Shown: in pieces, positions 51,897 to 59,691 of the stretch
Position numbering within the stretch: position 1 is the stretch's first letter
Layout: the number at the start of each line of letters is the position of its first letter
Source: an uncultured Eubacteriales bacterium
Lineage (GTDB): Bacteria > Bacillota > Clostridia > Oscillospirales > Acutalibacteraceae
Reading direction: 5' to 3'
DNA length: 64,000 nt
NCBI GenBank assembly: GCA_934445035.1
Contig: CAKSDI010000001.1
Location: 310,001-374,000, forward strand
The notes under the pieces: model-generated
What the model was told of the DNA's origin: nothing
The model's input: the letters and a program-made list of their open reading frames with translations, nothing else
Databases searched by the model: none
Translations under genes and position numbers: made by a program

Positions 51897-52700
51897 TTAT
51901 TTTAAAAGCTTTTTTTCAGTTTCTTTTAAAACTTTCATTTGTGATATTGCTATTTCATTTAATTTTAAAAGTCTTTGTGACTGAGAAATACCGACGGATA
52001 TAAGCACAGAATTTATATTTTCCAAATTTGAAAGACAAATAAGCTCGTTTACCGTTGCATAATCTCTTATATTGCCTTTTTTATCAGGATTTTTTTCACG
52101 CCATTCTTTTGCAGTCATTCCGAACATCGCTACATTCAAAACATCGGCTTCACTTGCATAAACCAAATTTACCTGTAAAGCACTTAATTTTTCCGGAATA
52201 AGATTTTCTTTAATTGAATCAGTATGAATATGATAGTTGATTTTTGCAAGTTCTCTTTTTGCAGACCAGCCGAATTTCTTTTGTTCTTCGTCTTTTAACC
52301 TCTGGAACTCTTTTATAAAATACAATTTGAATTCGACCGACACCCAACTTGCAAATTCAAAAGCAATATCTTTATGAGCATAGGTTCCGCCGTATCTTCC
52401 CGATTTTGAAACAATTCCTATTGCCCCTGTTTTTTCTATCCATTTTTTAGGTGAAAGCACAAAAGCATTCAGTCCGGCTTGCTTTTTAAACCCCTCGAAT
52501 TCGAGGGGTTTAAAATCAGGGTTATTAAGACTTTCCCAAATTCCCAAAAATTCTATAGTGTTTCTGTTTCGGAGCTAATTACCGATAACAGCGTCTGTTT
52601 CGTTAGTCTTATATTTTGCAATATCTGTCAGACAAATAAAATCATCGTTTTTTATTTCCTGATATTTTATATCTATTCCTTTTACAGTAATTTCATTCAT
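51897..52700 (-). pseudogene. KilA-N domain protein interrupted by an in-frame amber codon
   Basis: The complete frame runs from an ATG at 52700 (after CCGGAGAAAT) to the stop at 51897, 268 codons. Codon 42 is TAG (52575-52577) within VIGN-stop-LRNRNTIEFLG; KilA-N homologues have Trp there, and TGG to TAG is a single change. The rest, including GIWESLNN, FVLSPKKWIEKTGAIG and the C-terminal helices, is intact. KilA-N domains are DNA-binding modules common in phages and mobile DNA. TAG serves as a normal stop elsewhere in the window, so the gene is probably dead or yields a truncated protein. Confidence 0.85.
52484..52515. repeat. 32-bp perfect palindrome inside the KilA-N gene
   Basis: TTTTAAACCCCTCGAA joined to its exact complement TTCGAGGGGTTTAAAA, with no loop. 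In the gene frame it encodes FKPLEFEGFK, which is part of the KilA-N domain, so it may be partly a codon accident. Confidence 0.75.
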
Positions 52701-52717
52701 AACTATTTCTCCGGTTT

Positions 52718-53884
52718 TTACAGCGATCTTAAAAATTCGTCTATCCTTGATATTGCTTCTATCAAATGCTCGGTTGAGTAGCAGTAAGACGCTCTTACGA
52801 ACCCCTCGCCGCCTTTTCCGAACGCTGTGCCGGGAACTATCGCTACATGCTTTTCCTTTAAAAGCCTTTCGCAGAATTCATCGCAGCTAAGCCCGCTTTT
52901 TTGTATTGACGGGAAAGCATAAAACGCGCCTTTAGGCTCTCTGCAGGTAAGCCCTATTTCATTAAAAGAAGAGACCGTGAGCTTTCTTCTTCTGTTGTAT
53001 TCCTCTTTCATTGAGGCTATCGCCTCGTCGCCGTGGCGGAGCGCCTCGACGGCGGCATACTGGCTGACAGTGGGAGCGCACATGATCGCGAACTGATGAA
53101 TTTTAGTCATCTGACTTAAAATTTCTCTCGGAGCGCAGGCATAGCCTAATCGCCAGCCGGTCATAGAAAAGGTCTTTGAAAAACCGTTTACCGTAACGGT
53201 GCGCTCTTTCATTCCCTCGATAGAGGCAAAGCTTACATGATCCGAGCCGAAAGTAAGCTCGGAATAAATCTCATCCGAAATTACGACTATGTTAGTATCT
53301 TTAAGGACCTTTGCTATCTCCTCTAAATCCTTTTTCTCCATTATAGCGCCAGTCGGGTTGCAGGGATAAGGAAGAATAAGCGCTTTGGTTTTAGGAGATA
53401 TTGCGGCTTTAAGGTCGTGCGCGGTGAGCTTAAAATCATCCTCCGCTTTGGTTTCTATTATAACGGGCACGCCTTTTGCAAGCCTTGTTATAGGCTCGTA
53501 ACATACATAGCTCGGCTGAGGGATAATAACCTCGTCGCCCTCGCTTACGACGGCTCTTATTGCGGCGTCTATCGCCTCGCTGCCGCCGACTGTTATCAGC
53601 ACCTCTTTTTCGGGATCGTATGAAAGATGATATTTCCGCTCCAAAAACTCGGTAACGGCTTTTCTTAACTCCATAAGGCCTGAATTAGAGGTATATTTCG
53701 TTTTACCGCCCTCAAAAGCGGCAATGCCCGCTTTTCTTATAAGCCAGGGCGTCTGAAAGTCAGGCTCTCCCACACCTAAAGATATAACATCATCCATAGA
53801 AGCCGCGATATCGAAGAATTTTCTTATTCCCGATGGCTTTATTTCAGTTACCTCGGGGTTTAATACCGATGAGTAATCTATCAT
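52718..53884 (-). CDS. PLP-dependent aminotransferase, class I/II
   Basis: 388 residues, fold type I. Seen: SLGVGEPDFQTPWLI near 35-49, TSNSGLMELRKAV, PYPCNPTGAIM, SDEIYSELTF, the PLP lysine in NGFSKTFSMTGWRLGYA near 234, and the substrate Arg in GFVRASYCYS. Resembles the PatA/AspB group that acts on aspartate, aromatic or branched amino acids; the substrate is not fixed by sequence. It overlaps the Lrp-type regulator gene by 4 bp and is under the same T-box. Confidence 0.9.
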   Translation of the reverse strand: MIDYSSVLNPEVTEIKPSGIRKFFDIAASMDDVISLGVGEPDFQTPWLIRKAGIAAFEGGKTKYTSNSGLMELRKAVTEFLERKYHLSYDPEKEVLITVGGSEAIDAAIRAVVSEGDEVIIPQPSYVCYEPITRLAKGVPVIIETKAEDDFKLTAHDLKAAISPKTKALILPYPCNPTGAIMEKKDLEEIAKVLKDTNIVVISDEIYSELTFGSDHVSFASIEGMKERTVTVNGFSKTFSMTGWRLGYACAPREILSQMTKIHQFAIMCAPTVSQYAAVEALRHGDEAIASMKEEYNRRRKLTVSSFNEIGLTCREPKGAFYAFPSIQKSGLSCDEFCERLLKEKHVAIVPGTAFGKGGEGFVRASYCYSTEHLIEAISRIDEFLRSL

Positions 53885-54363
53885 AGGAGAAACTGCCCCC
53901 TGTCGTCAGGCTTTTTATCGAAAAGGGAAACATCAAGCTCCTTATATCTGCGCATAAGGAAATGCGTGGTGGTGGAAGTGACGGACTCAATGGTTGCAAG
54001 CTCTTTTGCGACAAAGCGCGCAACATCCTGCAGAGTTTTACCTTTTACTACTACATTGAGGTCATAAACTCCCGACATAAGATATACCGATTCGACCTGC
54101 TCAAAGGACGCAACCTTTTCAGCTACCTCTTCAAATCCGAGGTCGGCTTTCGGCACAACATTAAGCTCTACTATCGCCGATACGGGGGGATTTTCAAGCT
54201 TTTCAAGATCTATAACGGCTTTATATCCGCAGATAATTCCGCTCTTTTCAAGCTCTTTTATTTCTTTTTTAACTTCTTCCTCTGTCATACCCGTCATTTT
54301 GGCGAGCTGAGAATAAGTGTATCTCGCGTTTGCCGATAAAAGCTTTAAAATTTCACTGTTCAT
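53881..54363 (-). CDS. Lrp/AsnC-family transcriptional regulator
   Basis: 160 residues: N-terminal helix-turn-helix (RYTYSQLAKMTGMTEEEVKKE, about 12-32) and C-terminal RAM ligand-binding domain with VPKADLGFEEVAEKVASF and SGVYDLNVVVKG. Binds an amino acid and regulates metabolism genes, perhaps its own operon with the aminotransferase. ATG at 54363 after CGGAGGAAAT. Confidence 0.92.
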   Translation of the reverse strand: MNSEILKLLSANARYTYSQLAKMTGMTEEEVKKEIKELEKSGIICGYKAVIDLEKLENPPVSAIVELNVVPKADLGFEEVAEKVASFEQVESVYLMSGVYDLNVVVKGKTLQDVARFVAKELATIESVTSTTTHFLMRRYKELDVSLFDKKPDDRGQFLL

Positions 54364-54378
54364 AAAAATTTCCTCCGT

Positions 54379-54625
54379 ATAAAAAATTAAGCCCTGAAAA
54401 GCTTTCGCTTTTCAGGGCGGGGTTTAAATTTCCCGTGTTACCACCTGAATTCAAAAGAGAACTTCCCCTTTGCACTCGATACCGATAACGGCGGCTGACC
54501 GGCTTTCCCTTTCGGGCGCGGCTGATAGGAGAGCTTCGCAAAAAATCGCTTTTATAGGCTCGCACCAACCGCCTGTTCTCTTAAAAAGCATATTATTTCT
54601 GCTACTTATTCCCGTCATAGCTTTT
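54379..54625 (-). promoter_or_regulatory. T-box leader of the lrp-aminotransferase operon
   Basis: Minus strand: stem I start GGGAATAAGTAGCAGA and the apical AGAGAACAGGCGGTTGGTGCGAG-type segment, later AGGTGGTAACACGGGA (T-box, 54432-54446), then a terminator GCCCTGAAAAGC/GCTTTTCAGGGC (54391-54418) with TTAATTTTTT. The TGGT implies a tRNA with A73. The specifier is uncertain; CTC (Leu) and ATC (Ile) are both possible readings. Confidence 0.87.
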
Positions 54626-54629
54626 TTAT

Positions 54630-54658
54630 ATAATAATACACTTTTTAAAAATTGTCAA
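54630..54658 (-). promoter_or_regulatory. Promoter of the lrp-aminotransferase T-box transcript
   Basis: Minus strand TTGACA (54653-54658), 17-bp spacer, TATTAT (54630-54635). Confidence 0.8.
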
Positions 54659-54665
54659 GTCAAAT

Positions 54666-54937
54666 AGACAATACAATCAGGATACAACGCTTCTCATAGC
54701 GGAAAATTTCTCCGATTATATTGTCTTGTCATTTGAAATACGTCAGTATTCCTGCATTCCTCGACTTCATAATCAAAAAAATTTTCTCGCTATGAGTCGA
54801 AGATTTTGTAAGAAAACGGCGCTGTTTAGCGGCGCGGCGCCCGACCGAGGAATACTGTCGTATTGTGAGCGGAGGGCAACAAAGTCGATAATCGCGTCGT
54901 TTCTTCAAAAAAGCATTGTACCCTGATTTTATTGTCT
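54666..54937. mobile_element. 272-bp foldback (MITE-like) element, full copy
   Basis: Ends AGACAATACAATCAGGATAC and, read inward from the right, AGACAATAAAATCAGGGTAC. Inside are further nested inverted pairs: CTCATAGCGGAAAATTT with AAATTTTCTCGCTATGAG (54692-54755 region) and ATACGTCAGTATTCCT with GAGGAATACTGTCGTAT. No transposase frame. TA flanks the left end and lies at the right end. The left 61 bp also exist alone at 32511-32571. The right end supplies the flavodoxin stop codon. Confidence 0.78.
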
Positions 54938-55354
54938 AAGCGCCTTGCCTAAAGCCTCGCAGGAAGCAAGAGCGTCGTCGTCAGGGAACTCGTTGCAGAT
55001 AACGAAATCGGATACAAGCACCGCGCCGTCGGCAATGCAGGTTTCCTCCCAATTTCTCATCCATTCGCCGTCGCCCCAGCCGTAAGATCCGAAAAGGGCT
55101 ATCTTTTTGCCTTTAAGCTTGCTTTCGCAGGACTCGAACATCGGAGCGAATTCGTCTTCTTCGAGCACCTCCGCTCCCATTGCAGGGCAGCCGAAAGCTA
55201 CGGCGTCAAACTGATCCATTTTATCCGCGCTGAATTCAGCACTGGTGAATATCTCCGCCTCGCTTCCTGCCTCCTTTGCACCTTTTAAAACCGCTTGTGC
55301 CATTGCCTCGGTGTTACCCGTAGAGCTGAAATATACAACTGCAATTTTACTCAT
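54929..55354 (-). CDS. Flavodoxin
   Basis: FMN electron carrier of 141 residues that can replace ferredoxin when iron is scarce. Seen: phosphate loop YFSSTGNTEAMA (about 8-19), FGCPAMGAE and FGSYGWGDGEW, the flavin-stacking loops. It is the second gene after a DUF3793 gene whose promoter has palindromes like iron-box operators. The last codons (LRQ and stop) fall in the end of the foldback element. Confidence 0.95.
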   Translation of the reverse strand: MSKIAVVYFSSTGNTEAMAQAVLKGAKEAGSEAEIFTSAEFSADKMDQFDAVAFGCPAMGAEVLEEDEFAPMFESCESKLKGKKIALFGSYGWGDGEWMRNWEETCIADGAVLVSDFVICNEFPDDDALASCEALGKALRQ

Positions 55355-55374
55355 TTTTTATCTTTCCTTTCAAA

Positions 55375-55938
55375 TTAATTTTTTATACCGACGGCTGCTG
55401 TCAGCCGTTCAACGGTTTCACCTGAAAAATAGCGCTCCGTAAAGATATCGGTGCAAAGTCTGTACTTTGCAAAGGTCTTCTTAGCTTTCTGTTCGTTGCC
55501 GTAAACTTTCCAATACCCCGCAAAAAGGCAGTTTTTGGACTTATTTTCCATAAATCCTTTTACATCTTCGGGCGGATATCCCAAAAATAAGCCTATCTCG
55601 TGCGGAAAATCCGCGCCTTTCGCCATTCTTTTTATCAGCCTTGCAAGACTTTGATCCGCCGAGCATTTTTTATATCCGCAGCGGCTTAATATTTTGCAGG
55701 CTTTTTTGTCCTGCAGGTCTTTTTTTAGCTTTATAGGGCGGTAAATATAAATAAGAGCCGATTTTCCGCTGAATTTAAGCGGAATAACTCTGAGTCCCTT
55801 GCTTATAAGCCTTTTATTCCAAAGTCTTACCGAGCTTTTTAATTCTTCGGAGCTTGTAAAGGGGCAGGAAAACATACTTCCGGTTTTAATTCCCGCAAGC
55901 GTCGGAGCGCAGTTTCTTATTATCATTTCTTCAGACAT
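55375..55938 (-). CDS. DUF3793 family protein
   Basis: 187 residues, soluble, Cys- and Lys-rich. DUF3793 signature regions seen: CAPTLAGIKTGSMFSC at the start, RVIPLKFSGKSALIYIYRP, and HEIGLFLGYPPEDVKGFME. Function unknown; in Clostridia it often sits with flavodoxin and iron-uptake genes, as I recall. ATG at 55938 after AAAGGAGGAAAT. Followed 20 bp later by flavodoxin, forming one operon. Confidence 0.88.
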   Translation of the reverse strand: MSEEMIIRNCAPTLAGIKTGSMFSCPFTSSEELKSSVRLWNKRLISKGLRVIPLKFSGKSALIYIYRPIKLKKDLQDKKACKILSRCGYKKCSADQSLARLIKRMAKGADFPHEIGLFLGYPPEDVKGFMENKSKNCLFAGYWKVYGNEQKAKKTFAKYRLCTDIFTERYFSGETVERLTAAVGIKN

Positions 55939-55983
55939 ATGATTTCCTCCTTTACCTTATTGTTCCCGAAATTTCGGCAGTTT

Positions 55984-56053
55984 CTTTTAGTTAGCATATG
56001 CTAACTAAAAGTTTTATTAAAAGCCGTGCTTTTTTAGTTAGGCACGGCTAACT
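55984..56053 (-). promoter_or_regulatory. Two metal-box-like operators AGTTAG-N6-CTAACT
   Basis: The first (55984-56011) is a perfect 28-bp palindrome with core AGTTAGCATATGCTAACT; the second (56036-56053) is AGTTAGGCACGGCTAACT with the same spacing. They lie between the promoter and the DUF3793 start. The pattern is like DtxR/MntR-family iron or manganese boxes. The regulator gene is not in the window. Confidence 0.72.
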
Positions 56054-56061
56054 GCATTTTT

Positions 56062-56089
56062 ATTATACTTATAATTTCCGTTTTGTCAA
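56062..56089 (-). promoter_or_regulatory. Promoter of the DUF3793-flavodoxin operon
   Basis: Minus strand TTGACA (56084-56089), 16-bp spacer, TATAAT (56062-56067); the second operator begins 8 bp downstream of the -10 box, at the expected start of transcription. The stretch 56100-56214 shows nothing else. Confidence 0.8.
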
Positions 56090-56214
56090 TATGTTTTTTT
56101 AAAGTTATAAATGTAAAATTACAAAGACACAACATATCTTAACAGTATGATGTGACTTCTTGCAAATAATAGCATCTTGATAGAAAAATATCAAAGCTTT
56201 TCAATTTAGGTCAG

Positions 56215-56255
56215 GAGACGAAGATGGTTTGTTTCTCTATAACCATCTTCGTCTC
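56215..56255. repeat. Inverted repeat at the 3' end of the CoiA-like gene
   Basis: GAGACGAAGATGGTT and AACCATCTTCGTCTC are exact 15-bp complements. The right arm encodes the last residues of the CoiA-like protein. No U-run follows on the minus strand, so it may stabilise the mRNA end rather than terminate. Confidence 0.7.
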
Positions 56256-57049
56256 TTATTAGCTCCACGAAACTTTCGGTTTAGTATTTCGTTTACCTTA
56301 GCTTGACGTTGTTCCTCAGCTAACTTTTTGGCTTTAATTTGGTTTATTTTGTTCTGTTCTTCTGTCTTCTCAAAAATATTTACAATAGACAACACATTTT
56401 CATCATTTATGCCGCCGAATTCTTTCAAAAAATTTTCGGGTCTTATGGGTAAAACAGTCTTACGGTAGAGTACTTCTTTTTGATCAACACTTGTAAGTGA
56501 AAGGATATCTTCTTTGTTTGGCAAATAATTCTGTATAAACAATCCATCTATCGGTGTTTTAAAACTGGAAAACAATGTGGTTTTTCTCTTCCATACAAGT
56601 TCAGAGTCCTCATCACATTTCATTTTATTTGCCGCATCAAATAGCCATACAACACGATATCCGCAGTTTTTGTAGAAGCTGTTCCTTGCCTCAAATTCCT
56701 CACCGCTTATAGGGCTGTGTTGAAACTCAATAACTGTATTTTTGATTAAGACATCTGCTCTATGAACTACACCTTCTTTTTCAACAACAACCTCTCTGCT
56801 ATCAATTGGAAATTTAGATTGCCATTCAAAATGCCAATCACTCATATCATGTTTCCAATCGTCAAAACAGAGACAGTTTCTTTTATGGGCAAAATGTGTA
56901 CGAACATTATTCGATTTAACTGCCTTTACAACAACTGCTTTGCCGCATGCAGGACAAATATAGTCTTCATCCGGAATGGCTTTTTCTATTGATATTTTTT
57001 TATTGTCCTTTGTTAATGCCGTAAATATGAAGATTTCCTCCTTTTTCAA
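56237..57049 (-). CDS. CoiA-like competence/nuclease family protein
   Basis: About 270 residues from a TTG at 57049. Seen: Cys pair CPACGKAV near 33, a His/Cys zinc-like region HFAHKRNCLC, the putative nuclease core RADVLIKNTVIEFQHSPIS (about 98-116), and a Glu/Gln-rich C-terminal helix. CoiA helps process incoming DNA during transformation in streptococci; stand-alone relatives are common. The start is odd: a strong GGAGG lies inside the frame 8 bp before an ATA codon at 57028, where the conserved FTAL segment begins. The gene looks AT-richer than its neighbours. Confidence 0.82.
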   Translation of the reverse strand: MKKEEIFIFTALTKDNKKISIEKAIPDEDYICPACGKAVVVKAVKSNNVRTHFAHKRNCLCFDDWKHDMSDWHFEWQSKFPIDSREVVVEKEGVVHRADVLIKNTVIEFQHSPISGEEFEARNSFYKNCGYRVVWLFDAANKMKCDEDSELVWKRKTTLFSSFKTPIDGLFIQNYLPNKEDILSLTSVDQKEVLYRKTVLPIRPENFLKEFGGINDENVLSIVNIFEKTEEQNKINQIKAKKLAEEQRQAKVNEILNRKFRGANKRRRWL

Positions 57050-57078
57050 AAACAGAAGCTACTTATGCAAAATCTAAA

Positions 57079-57113
57079 AAAGCAACACACCTTGTGTAAG
57101 GTATGTTGCTTTT
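57079..57113. terminator. Terminator-like hairpin between CoiA-like gene and recombinase
   Basis: AAAGCAACACACCTT and AAGGTATGTTGCTTT pair (one mismatch) around GTGT, with A-runs and T-runs on both sides, able to act in both directions. It lies near the probable end of the mobile element; no attachment-site duplication can be seen from one end alone. Confidence 0.65.
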
Positions 57114-57214
57114 TGCCACCCGTACCCAACAGAGATACCTTTCTGTTTTTGGTAGGGGGATTCGTGACACTGCGACAATCATTATATCTCACTCCCTTGC
57201 GTTTTTCAATCTCT

Positions 57215-58852
57215 TTATAGTGTCATCTCGATTTCTGTGCCGCCGATAAAGACTACTTTGATTTTCTCTTTTGATTCCACCACTATGCATTCGATGATCT
57301 GCCGGACGAGTTTATCGTCATATTCCATCGGGTGATTTTGCAGTCCGTCAAGTATGGTGTAAATCTCATCGAGTCGGGACTTTGCGCTTTCTCTCTTTTG
57401 GCGCATGGCGGCGTACTGTTCGAGCTGCACGGTCAGTCTTTGCTTTTCGCTCATGAGTTCGCCGATTCGTTCCTCGTCGATGGCGTCTGCATTGTCGGCG
57501 GATACCGCCTTGAGCATTTTCTGAAACTCGGCATCCAACTCCGCAATGCGTATCTGAATATCGAGCGACTTATCCTCGGTGGTTTCATCCGTAAGCCCCA
57601 TGCCGATATGCAGTTTCAGCGTTTTCAGCACTTCCGTGTTTTGTTTTGCCGTTTGCATGATGGCTCTCATAATGGCATCTTGCAGCAGGCTTTCCTCGAT
57701 GCTCGGTGAATCGTGGCAATATTTCTTGCCGTAATCAAGTCGGTTGATGCACCGCCATACAACTTTCTTTTTGCCGTGTGCTGTCCAAGTGCATCGGCGG
57801 TAAGGGGTACGGCATTCACCGCAGATCAGCAGTTCTGTCAGCGCATATTTACTTGAGTATCGGCTCAGCTCGGTTATCGTGCCTTTTTGCTTGACCTTCG
57901 GTTTTCCTGCCCGCCGTGCGATTTCCTCCTGAACTCTTGCGAAGGTGCCGGCGTCGATGATGGCAGGATGGTTTTCCTCAATGTAGTATTTCGTCCGCTC
58001 ACCGTTATTCACCTTGACACGCTTGCTGATGCAGTCGGTCACAAAGGTCTTGTTGATCACCGCATCGCCCTTGTACTTTTCATTCGTCAGTATGGAACGG
58101 ATGGTTCGGTGCTGCCATTCGGTGCAACCGCCCGGTGTCGGTATTCCTTTCCCTTCGAGATAGCTTTTTATTCCGTGCAGGCTTTCGCCGGAGAGATAGC
58201 GTGTATATATTTCTTTGACAATCTCGGCTTCTTGGGGAACGATTTCAATCTCACCGTCTGCACTTTTCGTGTAACCGAGGAAGTGCTTGCATTGGAACGG
58301 CACGACGCCTTGCTTGGCACTTTGTGCCTTGCCCCATTTGACATTGGCGCTGATATTCTCGGATTCGCTTTGGGCTATCGAGCCGTAGATGGTGATGTAA
58401 AATTCCGAGGCAGGGTCGATGCTGTGGATGCCCTGTTCCTCGAAGAACACATCCACATTGACATCTCGGAGCTTTCGTGTCGTTTTGATTACATCGAGGG
58501 TGTTTCGGGCAAAGCGGCTGATAGATTTTACAATAATCATGTCGATTTTGCCCTTGTAGCAGAGATGGAGCATTTTATTGAATTCGTCACGCTTTTTCAT
58601 GCTCGTTCCCGTAATGCCCTTATCGGCGAAGATGCCGACCAGCGTCCATTTCGGCTCGGTGCGGATGCGTTCCTCGTAATGGGTTTTCTGCACCTCGTAG
58701 CTGTTTAGCTGTTCGTCCTGCGCCGTGGATACCCGACAGTAAGCAGCAACTCTGAGTTGTCGGTAATTCTGCGTTATCGCCGCTTTGGTGTCTATCGTCG
58801 CAGGGATGATATGCACTTTCTTTTGCGGTCGCATGGTTGCTGTCTGCGTCAT
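57215..58852 (-). CDS. Large serine recombinase 1
   Basis: 545 residues. N-terminal resolvase domain with catalytic Ser in AYCRVSTAQDEQ (about 36-47) and the arginines in KSISRFARN; recombinase domain about 195-300 (FLGYTKSADGEIEIV, GESLHGIKSYLEGKG); zinc ribbon CGECRTPYRRC; coiled coil about 430-500. Excises or integrates the element. The ATG at 58852 overlaps the previous stop by 4 bp after AAAGGAGGAA. Last gene of the operon and closest to the presumed element end. Confidence 0.93.
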   Translation of the reverse strand: MTQTATMRPQKKVHIIPATIDTKAAITQNYRQLRVAAYCRVSTAQDEQLNSYEVQKTHYEERIRTEPKWTLVGIFADKGITGTSMKKRDEFNKMLHLCYKGKIDMIIVKSISRFARNTLDVIKTTRKLRDVNVDVFFEEQGIHSIDPASEFYITIYGSIAQSESENISANVKWGKAQSAKQGVVPFQCKHFLGYTKSADGEIEIVPQEAEIVKEIYTRYLSGESLHGIKSYLEGKGIPTPGGCTEWQHRTIRSILTNEKYKGDAVINKTFVTDCISKRVKVNNGERTKYYIEENHPAIIDAGTFARVQEEIARRAGKPKVKQKGTITELSRYSSKYALTELLICGECRTPYRRCTWTAHGKKKVVWRCINRLDYGKKYCHDSPSIEESLLQDAIMRAIMQTAKQNTEVLKTLKLHIGMGLTDETTEDKSLDIQIRIAELDAEFQKMLKAVSADNADAIDEERIGELMSEKQRLTVQLEQYAAMRQKRESAKSRLDEIYTILDGLQNHPMEYDDKLVRQIIECIVVESKEKIKVVFIGGTEIEMTL

Positions 58853-59691
58853 GCGGTTTCCTCCTTTCCGATCCTCTGACCGTTGATCAGTGTAAGGCTT
58901 ATTTCGCCGTTTCTTTGTAGGTGTATCTCGCTGACCGCTTGGTCTGTTAAGTCGCTGTCATAGGTCGTCAGCGGATGCATATCCTTAAATATGTCCTTTA
59001 GGCTCTGCGCCGTAATTTCTTCAGTGCCGAGGCTCATATATTTCTCGCTCACGCAAGTGAGCATTTTTTGTTTCAATACCTCTTTGTCAAAGCTGGGGGT
59101 GTTGAGTGTCTTGGTTATCTCTGCACTCATGCGCTTGACCTCTTGGCTTTCCTCATAGGCGCTTTCGGGTATCTCAATCCTTCCGGGGTCGGCGATGACC
59201 TCGTTCAGCCGTTCTGTAATACCGTTTTGCATATCCTCATCGGTTATGATGACTGTGGTTTTGCATTCGGGGCAGCACCACCATGTGGATGCTTTACGGC
59301 GATTGTCATAGCGTCGCTGCATTCTGCCGCCGCAGCTTGGGCAGATGACCGGAACGGTCAGCTTGAAGTGGGATACTTCCTTTTGCGTATTCTTTTCTGC
59401 TTTCATAGCCTGCATAGCCGTATACGCTTGCTCGGCGAGTATAGGCAGATATCCGTTATCGCCGATATAGCGCTTATCGTCGATCATGCGCTGTATGCGT
59501 GACCTGTTCCAATTGCTTTTACCGGGCATATACTCGACCCGTCTTGCGATCAGCAGTTCGGCTATGGTTCTCAGTGATTTCCCGCCGAGATATTGTTCGG
59601 CTATCTCTCGGATGATAACGGCTTCAGCATCGTTTATGACGACCGTCCCGTTTTCCATAGTGTAGCCAAACGGTATGTTTCGATGGTTCAT
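58849..59691 (-). CDS. Recombinase-like protein lacking the catalytic domain
   Basis: 280 residues. It begins directly in the recombinase domain (IPFGYTMENGTVVINDAEAV, GKSLRTIAELLIARRV) and has the zinc ribbon CPSCGGRMQRRY...CCPECK and a helical tail, but no resolvase domain or catalytic serine. Start at the ATG at 59691 (ATGA overlap); a GTG at 59703 is an alternative. Intact and tightly coupled on both sides, so it is not an obvious fragment; probably an accessory DNA-binding subunit. Confidence 0.85.
   Translation of the reverse strand: MNHRNIPFGYTMENGTVVINDAEAVIIREIAEQYLGGKSLRTIAELLIARRVEYMPGKSNWNRSRIQRMIDDKRYIGDNGYLPILAEQAYTAMQAMKAEKNTQKEVSHFKLTVPVICPSCGGRMQRRYDNRRKASTWWCCPECKTTVIITDEDMQNGITERLNEVIADPGRIEIPESAYEESQEVKRMSAEITKTLNTPSFDKEVLKQKMLTCVSEKYMSLGTEEITAQSLKDIFKDMHPLTTYDSDLTDQAVSEIHLQRNGEISLTLINGQRIGKEETA

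Noticed and set aside
52575..52577. TAG recoding (amino acid inserted at amber codons)
   Set aside because: TAG is used as an ordinary stop by radC and the XkdX-like gene, and only one internal TAG was seen.
57120..57200. Exact attachment site of the mobile element
   Set aside because: The right end is outside the window, so no direct repeat can be matched; GC shift alone does not fix the boundary.
57887..58708. 273-residue plus-strand frame inside recombinase 1
   Set aside because: Antisense to a well-supported recombinase; long only because of its codon bias.
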